Assembly: GCA_036365515.1 (NCBI GenBank)
Contig: CM070874.1
Location: 91,408,342-91,472,341, forward strand
Reading direction: 5' to 3'
DNA: 64,000 nt
DNA from: Torymus aiolomorphi
Taxonomy: Eukaryota; Arthropoda; Insecta; Hymenoptera; Torymidae
Part shown: piece after piece, positions 27,300 to 38,976 of the stretch
How the letters are laid out: each line of letters begins with the position of its first letter
Numbering within the stretch: the stretch's first letter is position 1
The notes under the pieces: model-generated
The model's database searches: none
Seen by the model: the letters and a program-made list of their open reading frames with translations, nothing else
Told to the model about the DNA's origin: nothing
Made by a program: the position numbers and the translations under genes

Positions 27300-27780
27300 C
27301 ACGCGTTCGCATCTATTGATCGCGCGATCGGTGCGCGCACGCACACGCGCGGAAGAGCGAGCGAGCGAGCGCAGCTGAATGGACGGGGCCGCCGCGAGTT
27401 TTCGTGAATTGGGTTACCTTGAGGCCGATCGCCGTTGCCGCCGCCGCTGCCACCGCCGTCGTCGTCGTGCGCCGAGTTCGTTGAGGATACGCACGCGGGG
27501 GTGGAAATGGAATAGGAAGGGGAAGGGAGAGAGAAGACGGCTTTGGATTTTGATTTTCGTCTCTTTTATAGCTCTGTGTCTTCTTATTATGCTGAACGCA
27601 TAATTTTCTGAAAATTGAACTTTCAACTGAATAATCGTAGCTTTTGTCAAATTTTTATACACAACAATTTCAGTAAAATTCGTTATCCAACAACTGATAC
27701 TCTCCTTGTCTGTAAAACAAATACAAATTCATACGATTTTTCGTGAAGAAGAATGGGCAAAGAAAAAGCCACAAAATATT
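22563..27780. other. 5' flank of DGK theta: GC-rich, low-complexity intergenic DNA
   Basis: This is presumed 5' UTR and promoter of the kinase gene (22.6-25.4 kb, very GC- and CpG-rich) followed by spacer up to the AP-1 sigma 3' end. It holds CT/GA runs near 24840-24860, 24970-24987 and 25370-25394. The 451-codon plus-strand frame at 22378-23733 is antisense to the Gly/Ala-rich exon and to CpG-rich DNA, and shows no family features. I found no exon. Confidence 0.6.
22840..22892. repeat. 10-bp tandem repeat, about five copies
   Basis: The unit TGTGCGTGGC is repeated five times, the last degenerate. It lies about 280 bp upstream of the DGK theta start codon, in its likely 5' UTR or promoter. 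Confidence 0.95.
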
Positions 27781-28823
27781 TTAAAAAGAAACTTTTTATT
27801 GTACGTTGTTTATTTTTACAAAAATTCATAATGACTAACTATATCTACAACTCTTCAAATGAGGTCCTAAAAATACAATCAGAGTAAAATTTCACAAAGA
27901 AAACAAAAAAAAAAAACGAAAAGACATTGACGTATAGAAACATTAAAAATGAAGAATCCGCATACACGTTACGTATTTATCATTGGCATTATATTCTTTC
28001 ATCTTATGGACGGAGCTGAAAGCATAATCTATCGTACAATAACGGGATAACCGATTTCCATATAGAATATAATATTCATTACCCATAACGACAATAACTA
28101 TAAATGTTGGCATCTCCTTTTACATTCTTTGCTCTATTATTTTTTTTTTCTTTCAAGTCTGTGTGAATACTTTCTCGCGGAAAAAATTCGCTCCCACCCG
28201 TCGAAGGCTACGAGCGAGCGAGGGCGCATCTATGAATTATTGAATCGTCAAAAAGAACGACTTTTAAAAACTCCGACGCGCGAAACAGTCTCCCTGTATC
28301 TCCTGGAAAAAATCGTAAATTCTCTATGCTCACAATAATAGTATTATATAGTAATAGCAACCTTAATAATAGTAATAATAATAATAATAATGACCATAAT
28401 AGTAATAGCATCAATAAAAGTGCAATAATCAACTACAACAATATAGCAATAATAATAATAATAAAAGCCTATGAATCGAATGTTGAACAAGCGAAAAATG
28501 CGTAGAAAATTATATATAACTCGGAGTAATCAACTGGCGATATTCTCGCGACTTTTTTTTGCGACTATTTGTATATAGTTAAAATCTATAGTGACGAGTG
28601 TAGAGAGAGGTACTAAAGTAGGAATATATGTTATCCTGTAAAATATCTGAAAAAACACTTTCCCATTTGTTTTCTCCCTAAGTATTGTGCGTGTGTGTAT
28701 GTTATATCTTCACGTTTAATTCATCGTACTCAAAGGCCAAATAGAGGATATATCTGCACCCATAGTTAACAACAAATTTAACTAGCTATTCATCAATCTA
28801 TATAATTCGTTCCACTTTATACC

Positions 28824-28924
<101 letters not shown>

Positions 28925-29306
28925 GTTTATAGGTAAGTAATACGCTTAAAATGCGCGTACGCAACACTTTCTTCGAAGTACACACGGGCAGGAATATGTG
29001 GGAGAGATGAGAGGGGTAGGGGCGGGGGTAAAACAGAGAGAAAAGCTCTCGAGCATCGCCAGTGTTGGCTTTCAAAGCTCGCGATGCTTCTACTGCTTTT
29101 TCGTCGTACGTGATAGAGATCGAGATATACAGTTCTTTGCGCTTGCTAACGTTAATCTTAGGCGTTCATCGATGAAGTTACGGGAGGATGATATACAAGT
29201 CAATATTCGCTTCGGCGTTGTGAACGGTTCGCCCGTGATGCTGCTGTCTTTTATTGTACGCTGTATGCGTGTATGTGTGCCTCTGTGTGAGAACGCTGAG
29301 TAAATA

Positions 29307-29963
29307 CACGGAGAAAAATGGCGTAACAAAAATTACTATATTTATAGTAATCGTGGGACAGACTTAAATTATCATAAAATTTACTACAATTTATAATAAA
29401 AATTCCTATGTTTTGAGTAATTTTTACTATGTATATAGCAATTTTTACTATAAATTGTAGTAAATTTTATGATATCAACTGATAAGAATTTTTCCATCGG
29501 TCTTACAGTCTTACAAATTAAATTAAAATAATTAATATTTATGGCAGTCAGATTGCCCTTGTTTATAATCACCCCCGCAGAATCTGAAATAAAAACTTAA
29601 TTAAAATCTGGAAAAAACTTTGTTAGCAAAGGACCATTGGACAATGTGGTGGTGGTGGGCAGTCAGATCGTCCTTTGCTAACAAAGTTTTTTCCAGATTT
29701 TAATTAAGTTTTTATTTCAGATTCTGCGGGGGTGATTATAAACAAGGGCAATCTGACTGCCATAAATATTAATTATTTTAATTTAATTTGTAAGACTGTA
29801 AGACCGATGGAAAAATTCTTATCAGTTGATATTAAATTGCAGTCGACATAAGTAATATTTTTAATGAAATTTTATGATAATTCGAGTCTGTCCCAAAGTT
29901 CCTATCGAACATAGTAATTTTTCTTACATTTATAGTAAATTTTCCTAAACATTTCTCTCAGTG
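29307..29963. mobile_element. Foldback MITE with a perfect 163-bp inverted-repeat core
   Basis: The terminal inverted repeats are CACGGAGAAAAAT and ATTTCTCTCAGTG, with a TA on each side (29305-29306, 29964-29965), as for Tc1/mariner-type insertions. Arms 29472-29634 and 29670-29832 are exact reverse complements around a 35-base spacer. Outside them an imperfect inverted repeat continues (GACAGACTTAAAT against its partner near 29885). There is no open frame, so it is a non-autonomous element. A sister element with the same ends lies at 51131-51463. Confidence 0.92.
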
Positions 29964-30647
29964 TACTTTTGCTCCTGGCTAGAATACTGTAAACTGTAGA
30001 CCGACGTTAGAGAATCTTAATACTCTTCGTTGCACGTGCATTGCACCAGTTTGCATTTTCAAAATTTGAGTATTATGTGCTATATGTTCGTGATTCGTAA
30101 AGAATAACAAAAAATCTAAAAACTGTGTTGTCCTATACTTCACACATTCTCCTACTTATATTTATCTTTAGAATGCTATTCTATCATACGGTTTGAAATT
30201 CCGCTATATATATATAATCATTAGATCCACTTTGTTTTCATAAAAACAATGAAAAAAGACGTGGTGATAAAAAAATTGATCCAAAAATGTTAATTTAAAA
30301 TTTCACTCAACTCATACCGCTTCGTACAAAAACATTCTTAAAAAATTCAGACTTAAAACCATTCACAAATACGCAACATTAACGTTAAAATCATCACATC
30401 AGCAAATCGTTCGCAACGCCTGCGGATTACATTGCGAAGGAAATAGGAATAGCACGAGTACCGATGCGCGGTGGTTACACGAGTTACTGCTCTCTTTCTC
30501 TCTCTCTTGCTAGGCGGTTTTTTTTTTCAATTTAATTTTTTTATATCATTTTCACTTGATCCCCATCGTAATAGTAGTGTTTCGGCAGTCGATGAAAGCG
30601 GCGATCACGGAGAAAAGAGAGTAGCATGGAGCTTGAGATTCTCAGGT

Positions 30648-30692
30648 TTAGCCGAGTCCATGGTCCTCGAAGAAGCCTTGCGGTGTTTCCTC
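30648..30692 (-). CDS. AP-1sigma: AP-1 sigma terminal coding exon, 15 codons
   Basis: The exon follows acceptor TTGTTGCAG and encodes [14 protein letters not shown] and a TAA. It continues LLQE from the previous exon in phase 0, and the tail is one I recall from insect AP-1 sigma proteins. It sits 6.8 kb from the preceding exon and is too short for an ORF finder. If donor 37515 is not used, the previous exon reads on for ten codons ([10 protein letters not shown]) to a TGA at 37485-37483. Confidence 0.88.
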   Translation of the reverse strand, partial: EETPQGFFEDHGLG

Positions 30693-33600
30693 CTGCAACA
30701 ACCATGGAATTTACGTACATTTAGTTAAAAATTATAAATAATTGTAATAATTAAATACGTTTGTAATTGGGTTACGCTTAGAAAATGTCCTTTTTCCGTG
30801 GCGAGGCAACTCTGTTGTAAAAATAGAATTCTTTTGTCGAATTTTCTATGAAAGGTTGTACTTTGGTAAAAAAGGATATTTTCCAAGTGTTTGGTAATAT
30901 GAATAGGGGTCGTCAATTACTTTGATGCTGCACTTATATCGACCAACAGAGACAATTGTCAACACTGTACAGCCTTATTAAAACGATTTATTAATTGTAT
31001 GTATGTATTTTTAACACGTACCTACGGTTCTCTTTTTGCATTTCACACAGAAACAAAGCTTATTAGTCTTCTCGATGCAGCTTCAAATGATGAACTGAAC
31101 CCTTTTCATATCGACACAAAGGTCGTTGGTCTACATTCGTTTTTCTCAATGGTTTTTGTTTAGTAAAAGGTACACATAAGTAAAATTATATAAAAGACAA
31201 AACAAACAAGATCGAGGGGATTTTTATTACTGTTGTTTTTGCTCATTCGTTGCAATGCAGAGAAGAAAGGTGTTAGTATTAGAAACTCCAGGATTAATTC
31301 GGTATACGGGCTGTTTTTGGATTAATTGTTAATCGTTTACTTCATTGGGGTTGGACAAAATCACAGTGGCAAAAGCAACGCCAGACGCCGATTACTTTTG
31401 CAACAGAAACAAAAAGTGTAAAACCCAAACATAAATAAAAAGGTACACCGAGAGGAACGAATTACTTATGTTTTGCCATAGAACATGTATTGGTACAATT
31501 CAATTACTATTGCAAAATAAGCACTTCGTTTCTTTTGGATAGAATAGGTGTAGTGAACAAATAAATGTGACAGTGATTGTACATCAGACTTTAATTTCTA
31601 CTTCAAAAGATTGCTTTATTACTGATTGATTTATCAAGGTGTCGGTATATTTCGAGTGCATTCACATTGACAATTGACATAGATTGCTAAGAGGGCGCAT
31701 GTGCATCATCGGTAGATATCCTCAGTACCTTAGAAAACTCGTTATATTAACAATTTTATTCTCGCTCGAATTACAATACAACATTCGACGCTAGAGGTTT
31801 CAGTACTTAATCACTGAACAGTTAGTCGTACATTAGTGGATTTGGTGAATCGGCGGTACACACACTACATGGTGTTGTTTTATTAATTATTACGCACAGG
31901 TTTTACTTATTGCCGCTCATTAAGTAATATAGATCTATACGATGCAGTTCCTTATTGACTATACGGTTTATATTAGGTTGACTAAAATATGCTTTGTTTC
32001 TCGTCTCTACGTTAACAAAATATATTACTTTGACGTTTTTTCTTCCTCTTTATTCCTTTCTTTATCTCGCTTTGTTCTCCATTTTTATTCTCGATTTCCC
32101 TCTTTATCTTATTTACTACAGTGTATAAGTACATTGACGAACGCCCGTACAAAAATATGGCAAGTCAACGGTTCTGAGGTTGTACAGTCTTGTAAAAATG
32201 ATATTAGAATAGTATTTTTTTCATTCATTTCCCTTGAAAAAAAGGCCGCGTACACAGTATTTCCTGGTTTTGGTTTTATTTTATGTTGAAGCGAAAAAAC
32301 ACTGTTGTCCCGGTGAGATAAAAGACTACTTACTATACAACGTTCGCGTAAAAAGAAAAAATTGTGAAAATTAACGAGATATAGGTATATATTATTATAG
32401 GTATATTTTTCGAAAAACGATATAAATAAATTGTACGTGAATTATTCATGAGCGTGATGTGGACTGTACGAGTTTTCGTGTTGATTTTGTCTCTACATAT
32501 ACTTTAATGTTATAACGTACATTTCTCAGAGAATTTAATATACGTAGTATCATAAAGCTAGTTATTCAATTTTATACTTTACATGACTTTCTTTTTAAAG
32601 TTTCTAGTCAAAATTATTTTACTTCGATATATAGAGACAAAATTTATATATAATTTTATTATATATTAATAAAACGTGTTCATTTACGTATTGACTTCAA
32701 AAATTTGTTTAATAACTGCACACAAATCATCACAATTTTTTCAAAAAATAATGTGATATAATCAATATATAGTAAATATTTATATAAAAACAATAAGTTT
32801 AGGCACATTGAGGAAATTTTCTTTGACTATTCAATTGTTGCCTACAGTCAAAAATATATTAATTTTTTTTTTTTTAAGGTCAGAATTTTTAACTTAAACG
32901 GTCTTGCAGAAAGTGAATATCTTTCATCTGTCACTTAACAATTAAAAGCTCAAATTCTTAATATGATTCAATAAGCAAAAATGCTTTATATTTATAATAC
33001 ATTTTCTAGGTGGATTGAGCGGTTCGAATGTAAATCAGTGTGGCCAGGTAAACAATATATATCGTAATACTACGCATGTAAAAGTGGCGATTTATCGCCA
33101 CAACCTGGTCACACTGATGTAAATGAGGAATGTTTTCAAATTGTAAAAACAATTAGTCTTATAGGATATGTGGCAAATATTCGTCAACACTTCAGTCTCG
33201 CGAAGAGAAGTCGTGGAAAAATTCTTTACGTGGCACTTGTACAATTCCATCTTAAACAATTCGAATTAGTCCATTCCTTTCTCATCCTAGATCGACATAA
33301 TATTGCTGATTCTTTTATGGCACCAATTATTTACATCTCTCAAATCAGCAAGCAAGACACTTCTTCATCAGCCTATATAACTAAAGCAATGAAAGCTTTT
33401 TGCACGCGGACAACTAAAGGCTAATTTTACGCTACACGCCGCTTCTAATTCACGTACAACTAACACTCAGATGTAGAATATTACTAGCCTCTCCTTGGAC
33501 CATCAGACTTAAGAATATTGAAAGTCGAATTCCGTGAAAGTTCGTCTCCTCTTGAAGGGACGGCGGGGACGAGGGCGACAACGGCGACGGCTGCAACGGA

Positions 33601-36600
33601 GGTGGTGATCAGATTTGTGCACACGCGCAAGGAGCTAGAGAAAAACGGAAGAGGAGCGGTTCGCGTGTCTGTGTGTGTGTGTTTGTATCCATCCAAGGGG
33701 GTTCTCTCCCACGTGTGTGAATCTCGTCGCAGAGCAGCCTACAAAAGCCCTATCTCTCGTAGCGCACCTTCAACTGCCTCGTCCTTCAAAGCCCGAGAAA
33801 CAAACATCTCGTTCTTTAGCATCGATGAGCTTAGGAGGATGGTTGGGGTTCTTTGCGTTCTCGCTTATACAGGACTTGATAAGTTTGCGCATGTCCGGAT
33901 ATCCAAGTATGTTATTGTTTTAGTGCGGTTATTTTTAATTAGTGAGGATTCAGCGCCCGAAGCTAGTGGTCATTCAGCTATTTTTACTAGCATGCTAGTT
34001 TGGTATAGCACAGCAACGTTTGCACGTCATGTACCAACAAAGTTATTAATAAGACCCATCAAAATAGTAAAGATATGTCTTGATCCTCTTGTAAATTTAA
34101 TTGCTGTATTGTCAGTAAGATCGTGATAACACGCATTCAAAATACAAATTGTTTTATAACTCCCATCTTATTTATTTGTAAGGATTTCCTACACATTACG
34201 TAACCGAAGTTACAATTCCCATTATGTGCATTTGACTTGAAATTTGAAATCAGTTACCCGGAAAATTACCCGAATTAGCGTACATTGTGCAAATATGCTA
34301 GAAATTATTAAATTATTAAATTCCATCAGGCTCTAGACAACTGAGGTTACTTAATAGTACATGGAAAATTTTGCTATTCTCACAAAGATTGAAAATTACA
34401 TCAGTGTTCTCTTTGAAGAATCCAAATATAATAAGAAATTTTTAAGAAAACAATTATTCTAATTGCAAACTAATTCGATAAGATAAAAACAATAGAAATC
34501 ATCAATATACGGTTGTTTGGATATCCGGACAATTTATAGCTTCGCATTCGGAATTCGTGCACGAATATAGTTTCGAATCGAATATCCGCATATGCAAATT
34601 TTCGAGCAACTCTGGCATGAACGTATATATTTTTTTGAAAGTCACATAAAATTGAATAGTTGTGTTACCGTGAACGGCGTTAGAATAGAAAAATAACGTA
34701 GTTGCATAGCGCATAAAAATATTACGTTCTTTGATTAGATTTCGTTTATTAGATCAGCAACTATAGCGCATTCTATTTAGTTTTTGATCTCCAAAACTAA
34801 TCATTCAATTTTTTTATTTGAAAATAATAGTTTCTATATTATGTTTCAACTTTTAATTGACTAATAATGTTTAAGCAACATAAATGATCTGTATTTAAAT
34901 AAATTTTATTATTAAATCCTATGCTATACATGAATACTTAAAAACTCTATTTTAAAAATATCATGTATCTGAATAAATGTTGTTTCTTTCTCTTATATAT
35001 CAAAAATATATGGTATAATTATGAACTACATTTCATTTCAATGTAACAATAGACTTTCATACCTATTCAATTTTACTTGACTCGATTTATTCAAGGTACT
35101 TCAAATATACTCTTCAACACAGGAATAAAAAAATAATATGAAAAAACTGGTGTATACACTGAATAAAAGCCAATGGTAAGAAAACGACACAATGCATATA
35201 TGGATACAACTTTGCACGCGAATTCTACCAAGCATAAATAAATACGTACAATAGATGAATGTGTATGTGTATGAGAAAAATGTGAATTTCAAAGCTCTGG
35301 TTAAACTTGGCAAAAAGGCAATTTTTATTGAGTTCTCCAAAAGAAACAAACGTATACATTTATATATATGATTTTCAAAAGATCTAGTAGCATTTCCACA
35401 TACATTATTATCTACACAGTGTCGATACACAGAGCTATGTATGCTTTTTCGTATTTCTTTTATCTTCATTCGATAGAAGCGTCTACACGGTGTCACAAAA
35501 TGGCACAGCGAAAGGAGATTAATAAAAATATACAAGTAAAGTTCGACTAGAATAAACTACTTTTATATCTACAGGGCACACTGTTTTATAAATACTGGGA
35601 TCGTCTGATTAGTAGGGAGCAGACATTACAACATTGTTACCCGGTTATTACTCAAATAATTAAATTAAACTTATTAGATATACTATATTATATTAAAATC
35701 AATGTAAAAAAGCTCTTCAAAATTAACGAAATCATCGTAGGTATTTTGTACTTGATTTTTTACTATAAATACAAATCTCATTGTATTTTATTGCAAACGT
35801 TAAAATCGCTAATCACTTCAAAAATATAAGTAGTTTATAAAAAAGTAAAATTTGACGTAAAAATTATTAAAAAATTTAATAATGCAAGAATAGCAAAATT
35901 ATTGTCGTTATTTGTCGAATGATATGATCACCAAACTACGAGGAACATTTTCTATAATATTTTCATTCAACTGTAATTAATACTTTGCTTACAACTAATA
36001 AATCTCTATTACAAATAAACAATGTCTGTTCCCCGTTTTCAACAAGCACAAAAAATATACGCCAATGATAAATATATAACTCAAGAATGACAAAATTCTC
36101 ACTTTATCACTTGAGTATGCACAGAAAATAAAGGCGTAGCCACTCTTACTGGAAATGCTGCTACGAGCAAATATGTATACATATAGATACAATTCTGTCT
36201 ATAAGTCAATCGCTAAAATAAGAAAGCCTGAATAACGATAAATTTTCAAGATGACATATAACAATCGCGCGCCTCTCGTTTCTCTTTTATGTACGTGAAC
36301 TTCGGTGTTGCGTACCGATAGTTTGTGTATAAGTATATGTTAGACATTGAAACCGACGTGACAGATCCTTTTCTGCTTTTGCATTGATTTTCGTTTGATA
36401 CGTACAACTTTTCAGAAAAGATAGTAGGTTATTTAAATTTTAAGTACGAGTAGCGTGGATCGAAGAAAGTGCACATATATCGATTCATGCAGTTTTCCAA
36501 AAGGTAATAGTGAGACACAAACGAATCGATACACAACACAGAATTCATCAGGCACATTTAACAATATACTTTATGATAATCTGGCTAATAGATACTTGTT

Positions 36601-38187
36601 TTCATTTATTTAAAATATATCATAGTTAGTTCAATAATTGATATTAAAAATGTTCTAGATACTTGCTCGCATAAGGTAAATGTCTCCTGGCAGTTATGTA
36701 AAAAGGCAAGACTTTTGGTTTACTAGAGTATGTTTATCACTTTTACAAAATATAAAGTATTAAAATTTCGTAAGTACATTATCAACAAAGTTAAAATCTG
36801 TGAACATTTACCTTACTTGTTAGCATTTTCATTCAATATATTATGTCGTTATATTAATTAAGTATATTTTCATATATTATGCATGCTGTACCAACAAATA
36901 TAATAACATACAAACACGCACACACAGGAAAGCAATTCATATTAATAATTTGAAATTGACACAGTTGAGTTGTACTATCTCGTTATGCGAGGAGTGCTCG
37001 CCATGCAATTTTCAAGATTGCAAGTTATTATGTATACTTTACACACTGTCTTGATGTTAGAAATAAGACAAACATAAATTACCAATGGAACAACAAAGAC
37101 TCTGGATCACTTTGGCACGTTTAATATTGTTTATCAATTAAGTGCAATGTTAACAAAACTGTTATCTTAGTAAGTAAACTTTTATACCAGAAATAAGAGA
37201 TCAATTTTTTGTACTATTTTCAATTTAAAAATATTGAATATTATGCTAAAATACACAGTTATTGTTCAATAATTATCTTCACTCTAAATTTAAGTTATTA
37301 AATTCAAAAAATGCTGAAATATTAATGATTTATCAATTATAAAATACTAAATTCACCTCAATCAAATGGTCATACATCTGACTGATTATATGAATTAATA
37401 GGAAACCAGAATGATCCTTGCGTTTAGGAAAGAAAAATATATATATACACACACACACACACACGACATTCAATAAGACAAATCACAACTCAATGGGAAC
37501 ATCCCCATGACTAACCTCCTGCAAAAGATCCTGTGCTGCAATAGCTTTGAGGACATTCTTCTTGCTAGTTTCTTGAATTTCTCCACCAACCAGCAGTTCA
37601 TCTAATATAAAGTAAGCCTTCTCAAAGTTGAAAATAATATCTAATTCACAGACCTATAAATAAAAACATTTATTATTAATTACAAAATATTAATTTATTT
37701 TACTATTAAATACTTCATAATCTGCACACTTACACTGCCAAAGTATTTATCCAACAGTTCGACATATCGATGGATGATTTCAAGCGTCAACAGTTCATTG
37801 TCATTTTGCTCAATTGCACAACAAAAATACAAACTTGCATATCTATTATAAAAAGATTAAATTAGAAAAACTTGAAAAACTATAAAACTAATCCACTACT
37901 AAAAAGTTTATCTACCTTTTATAGACGACCTTGACGTCTTTCCACTCTAGAAAACTCGACATCTTCGGTTTTCTAGCAAGAATCGTCGTAATCAGTTCCC
38001 TTGTTATTTTCTTTTTCAGCTTGTCTGGATGCGCGACATACCATTTTTGCAGCCGGAGTTTGCCCTGTCGGCTGAACAGGAGCATAAATTGCATCTGGAA
38101 AACAGATGGAAAATTTCAATACGACAAGTCATCAGCAACTCGATTATTTGAAAAGCTAAAATGCACTCGAAAGCGATGTATTACCAT
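30648..38187 (-). CDS. AP-1sigma: AP-1 clathrin adaptor complex, sigma subunit
   Basis: Coding exons on the minus strand: 38187-38185 (the ATG alone), 38094-37916, 37842-37734, 37653-37516 and 30692-30648. They give 157 residues, the usual length for AP-1 sigma. Hallmarks in order are [83 protein letters not shown] and [16 protein letters not shown], and the tail is [13 protein letters not shown]. This small subunit belongs to the AP-1 complex, which sorts cargo between trans-Golgi and endosomes. The start is the least certain part. The first exon shown ends in ATG before donor GTAATA and gives the conserved MMQFML start. An alternative first exon at 38392-38372 would give MPVVPFQ in the same frame. 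The last intron is 6.8 kb. Confidence 0.95.
33036..33116. mobile_element. 81-bp hAT-like MITE with 8-bp target duplication
   Basis: The ends CAGTGTGGCCAGGT and ACCTGGTCACACTG are inverted repeats with one mismatch, and a GTGGCGATTTATCGCCAC palindrome lies inside. ATGTAAAT occurs exactly on both sides (33028-33035 and 33117-33124). A CAG-starting terminus with an 8-bp duplication fits the hAT superfamily. The element lies in the last AP-1 sigma intron. Confidence 0.92.
37437..37464. repeat. (TA)n(CA)n microsatellite
   Basis: A short TA tract is followed by about 10 CA units, just 3' of the fourth AP-1 sigma coding exon. Confidence 0.9.
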
Positions 38188-38976
38188 TTTGAATGATTTA
38201 CTTTTGGACTCCTTTAAGATATTCAAGTTTTTCCAGTTTTCTTACATCTAGTATAAAAGTAAAGACGGAGAAGAGTACGAAACCGATGCCACGAAGCACT
38301 ATTTTATACGAGAAGCAGCAGCCATTGCAGATTTATGCGGTTTGCCGATGCGTTTGGCTAAAAAAACTAACCTGAAAAGGCACGACGGGCATAGGTGTGG
38401 TCCGAAATGCATCGAGCCAATGATTGAAGAGCTCCGAATTCAAAAGAGAAAAAAATAAGAGATCATAAGTAATTTTATCTCTAACAATTTATAATTTCTT
38501 TTAATGTAGCTTTTTTCATAAATATTTATTTTCTATTTATTTGATTTTGGATGTTATTTACAATATTTAACATAATGTAAATACAATTCCACTTTAATTT
38601 CATTTATTTATATCTATTTGAAAATTTTTTTTTCTATTATTATTATAATATGCAATATATGTTGCATATTTACAAACAATATAGTCGCTCTGTAAAGTTT
38701 TAATACAAGTGTTTCATGTATTATGAAAACTAAAATGAAAAACTTTTGACAAAACAAAATTCATTAACAATAGAATAATAATTTGTTAAAAACTTTATTA
38801 TGTTTTTCTCGAAGCATAATTTCTCCATATTGTAGTAAATTTTTATTGACTATCTACACAGAGAATGAATTTCATGTACGTAATGCATACAATATGTTGG
38901 ATGACTGACCAATTTTACATCACGCAATTTTGGTATTTTACAAATTTATAACATTTTTTCCTTTGTGTAACAAAAT
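38188..38976. promoter_or_regulatory. Compact intergenic region: FASTK 3' end to AP-1 sigma 5' end
   Basis: About 790 bp separate the FASTK-like stop codon from the preferred AP-1 sigma ATG. It must hold the terminator of one gene and the promoter of the next. The half next to the FASTK gene is very AT-rich, with TTTATT (AATAAA on the minus strand). The other half holds the alternative AP-1 sigma first exon (38392-38372, donor GTTAGT). No TATA box was clear. Confidence 0.45.

Larger units (their letters stand above)
30693..37515 (-). other. AP-1sigma: Last intron of AP-1 sigma, 6.8 kb
   Basis: The intron runs from donor GTTAGT at 37515 to the acceptor ending at 30693. It is AT-rich. It contains an 81-bp hAT-like MITE at 33036-33116 and a short TA/AC repeat at 37437-37464. 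Open frames near 33.5-34.1 kb and 35.1-35.5 kb show no family features. I saw no convincing alternative last exon. Confidence 0.7.

Noticed and set aside
33484..33640. Possible alternative last exon of AP-1 sigma on the minus strand
   Set aside because: An acceptor-like GTTGCAG is followed by a frame containing LQEET. The rest does not resemble any sigma tail, and the exon at 30648-30692 fits the known ending.
33518..34126. 202-codon plus-strand frame in the AP-1 sigma intron
   Set aside because: It begins at a non-ATG codon, has no recognisable domain, and lies antisense in an intron.
35101..35535. 144-codon minus-strand frame in the AP-1 sigma intron
   Set aside because: It is hydrophobic from AT-rich sequence, has no family match, and no splice sites link it to the gene.
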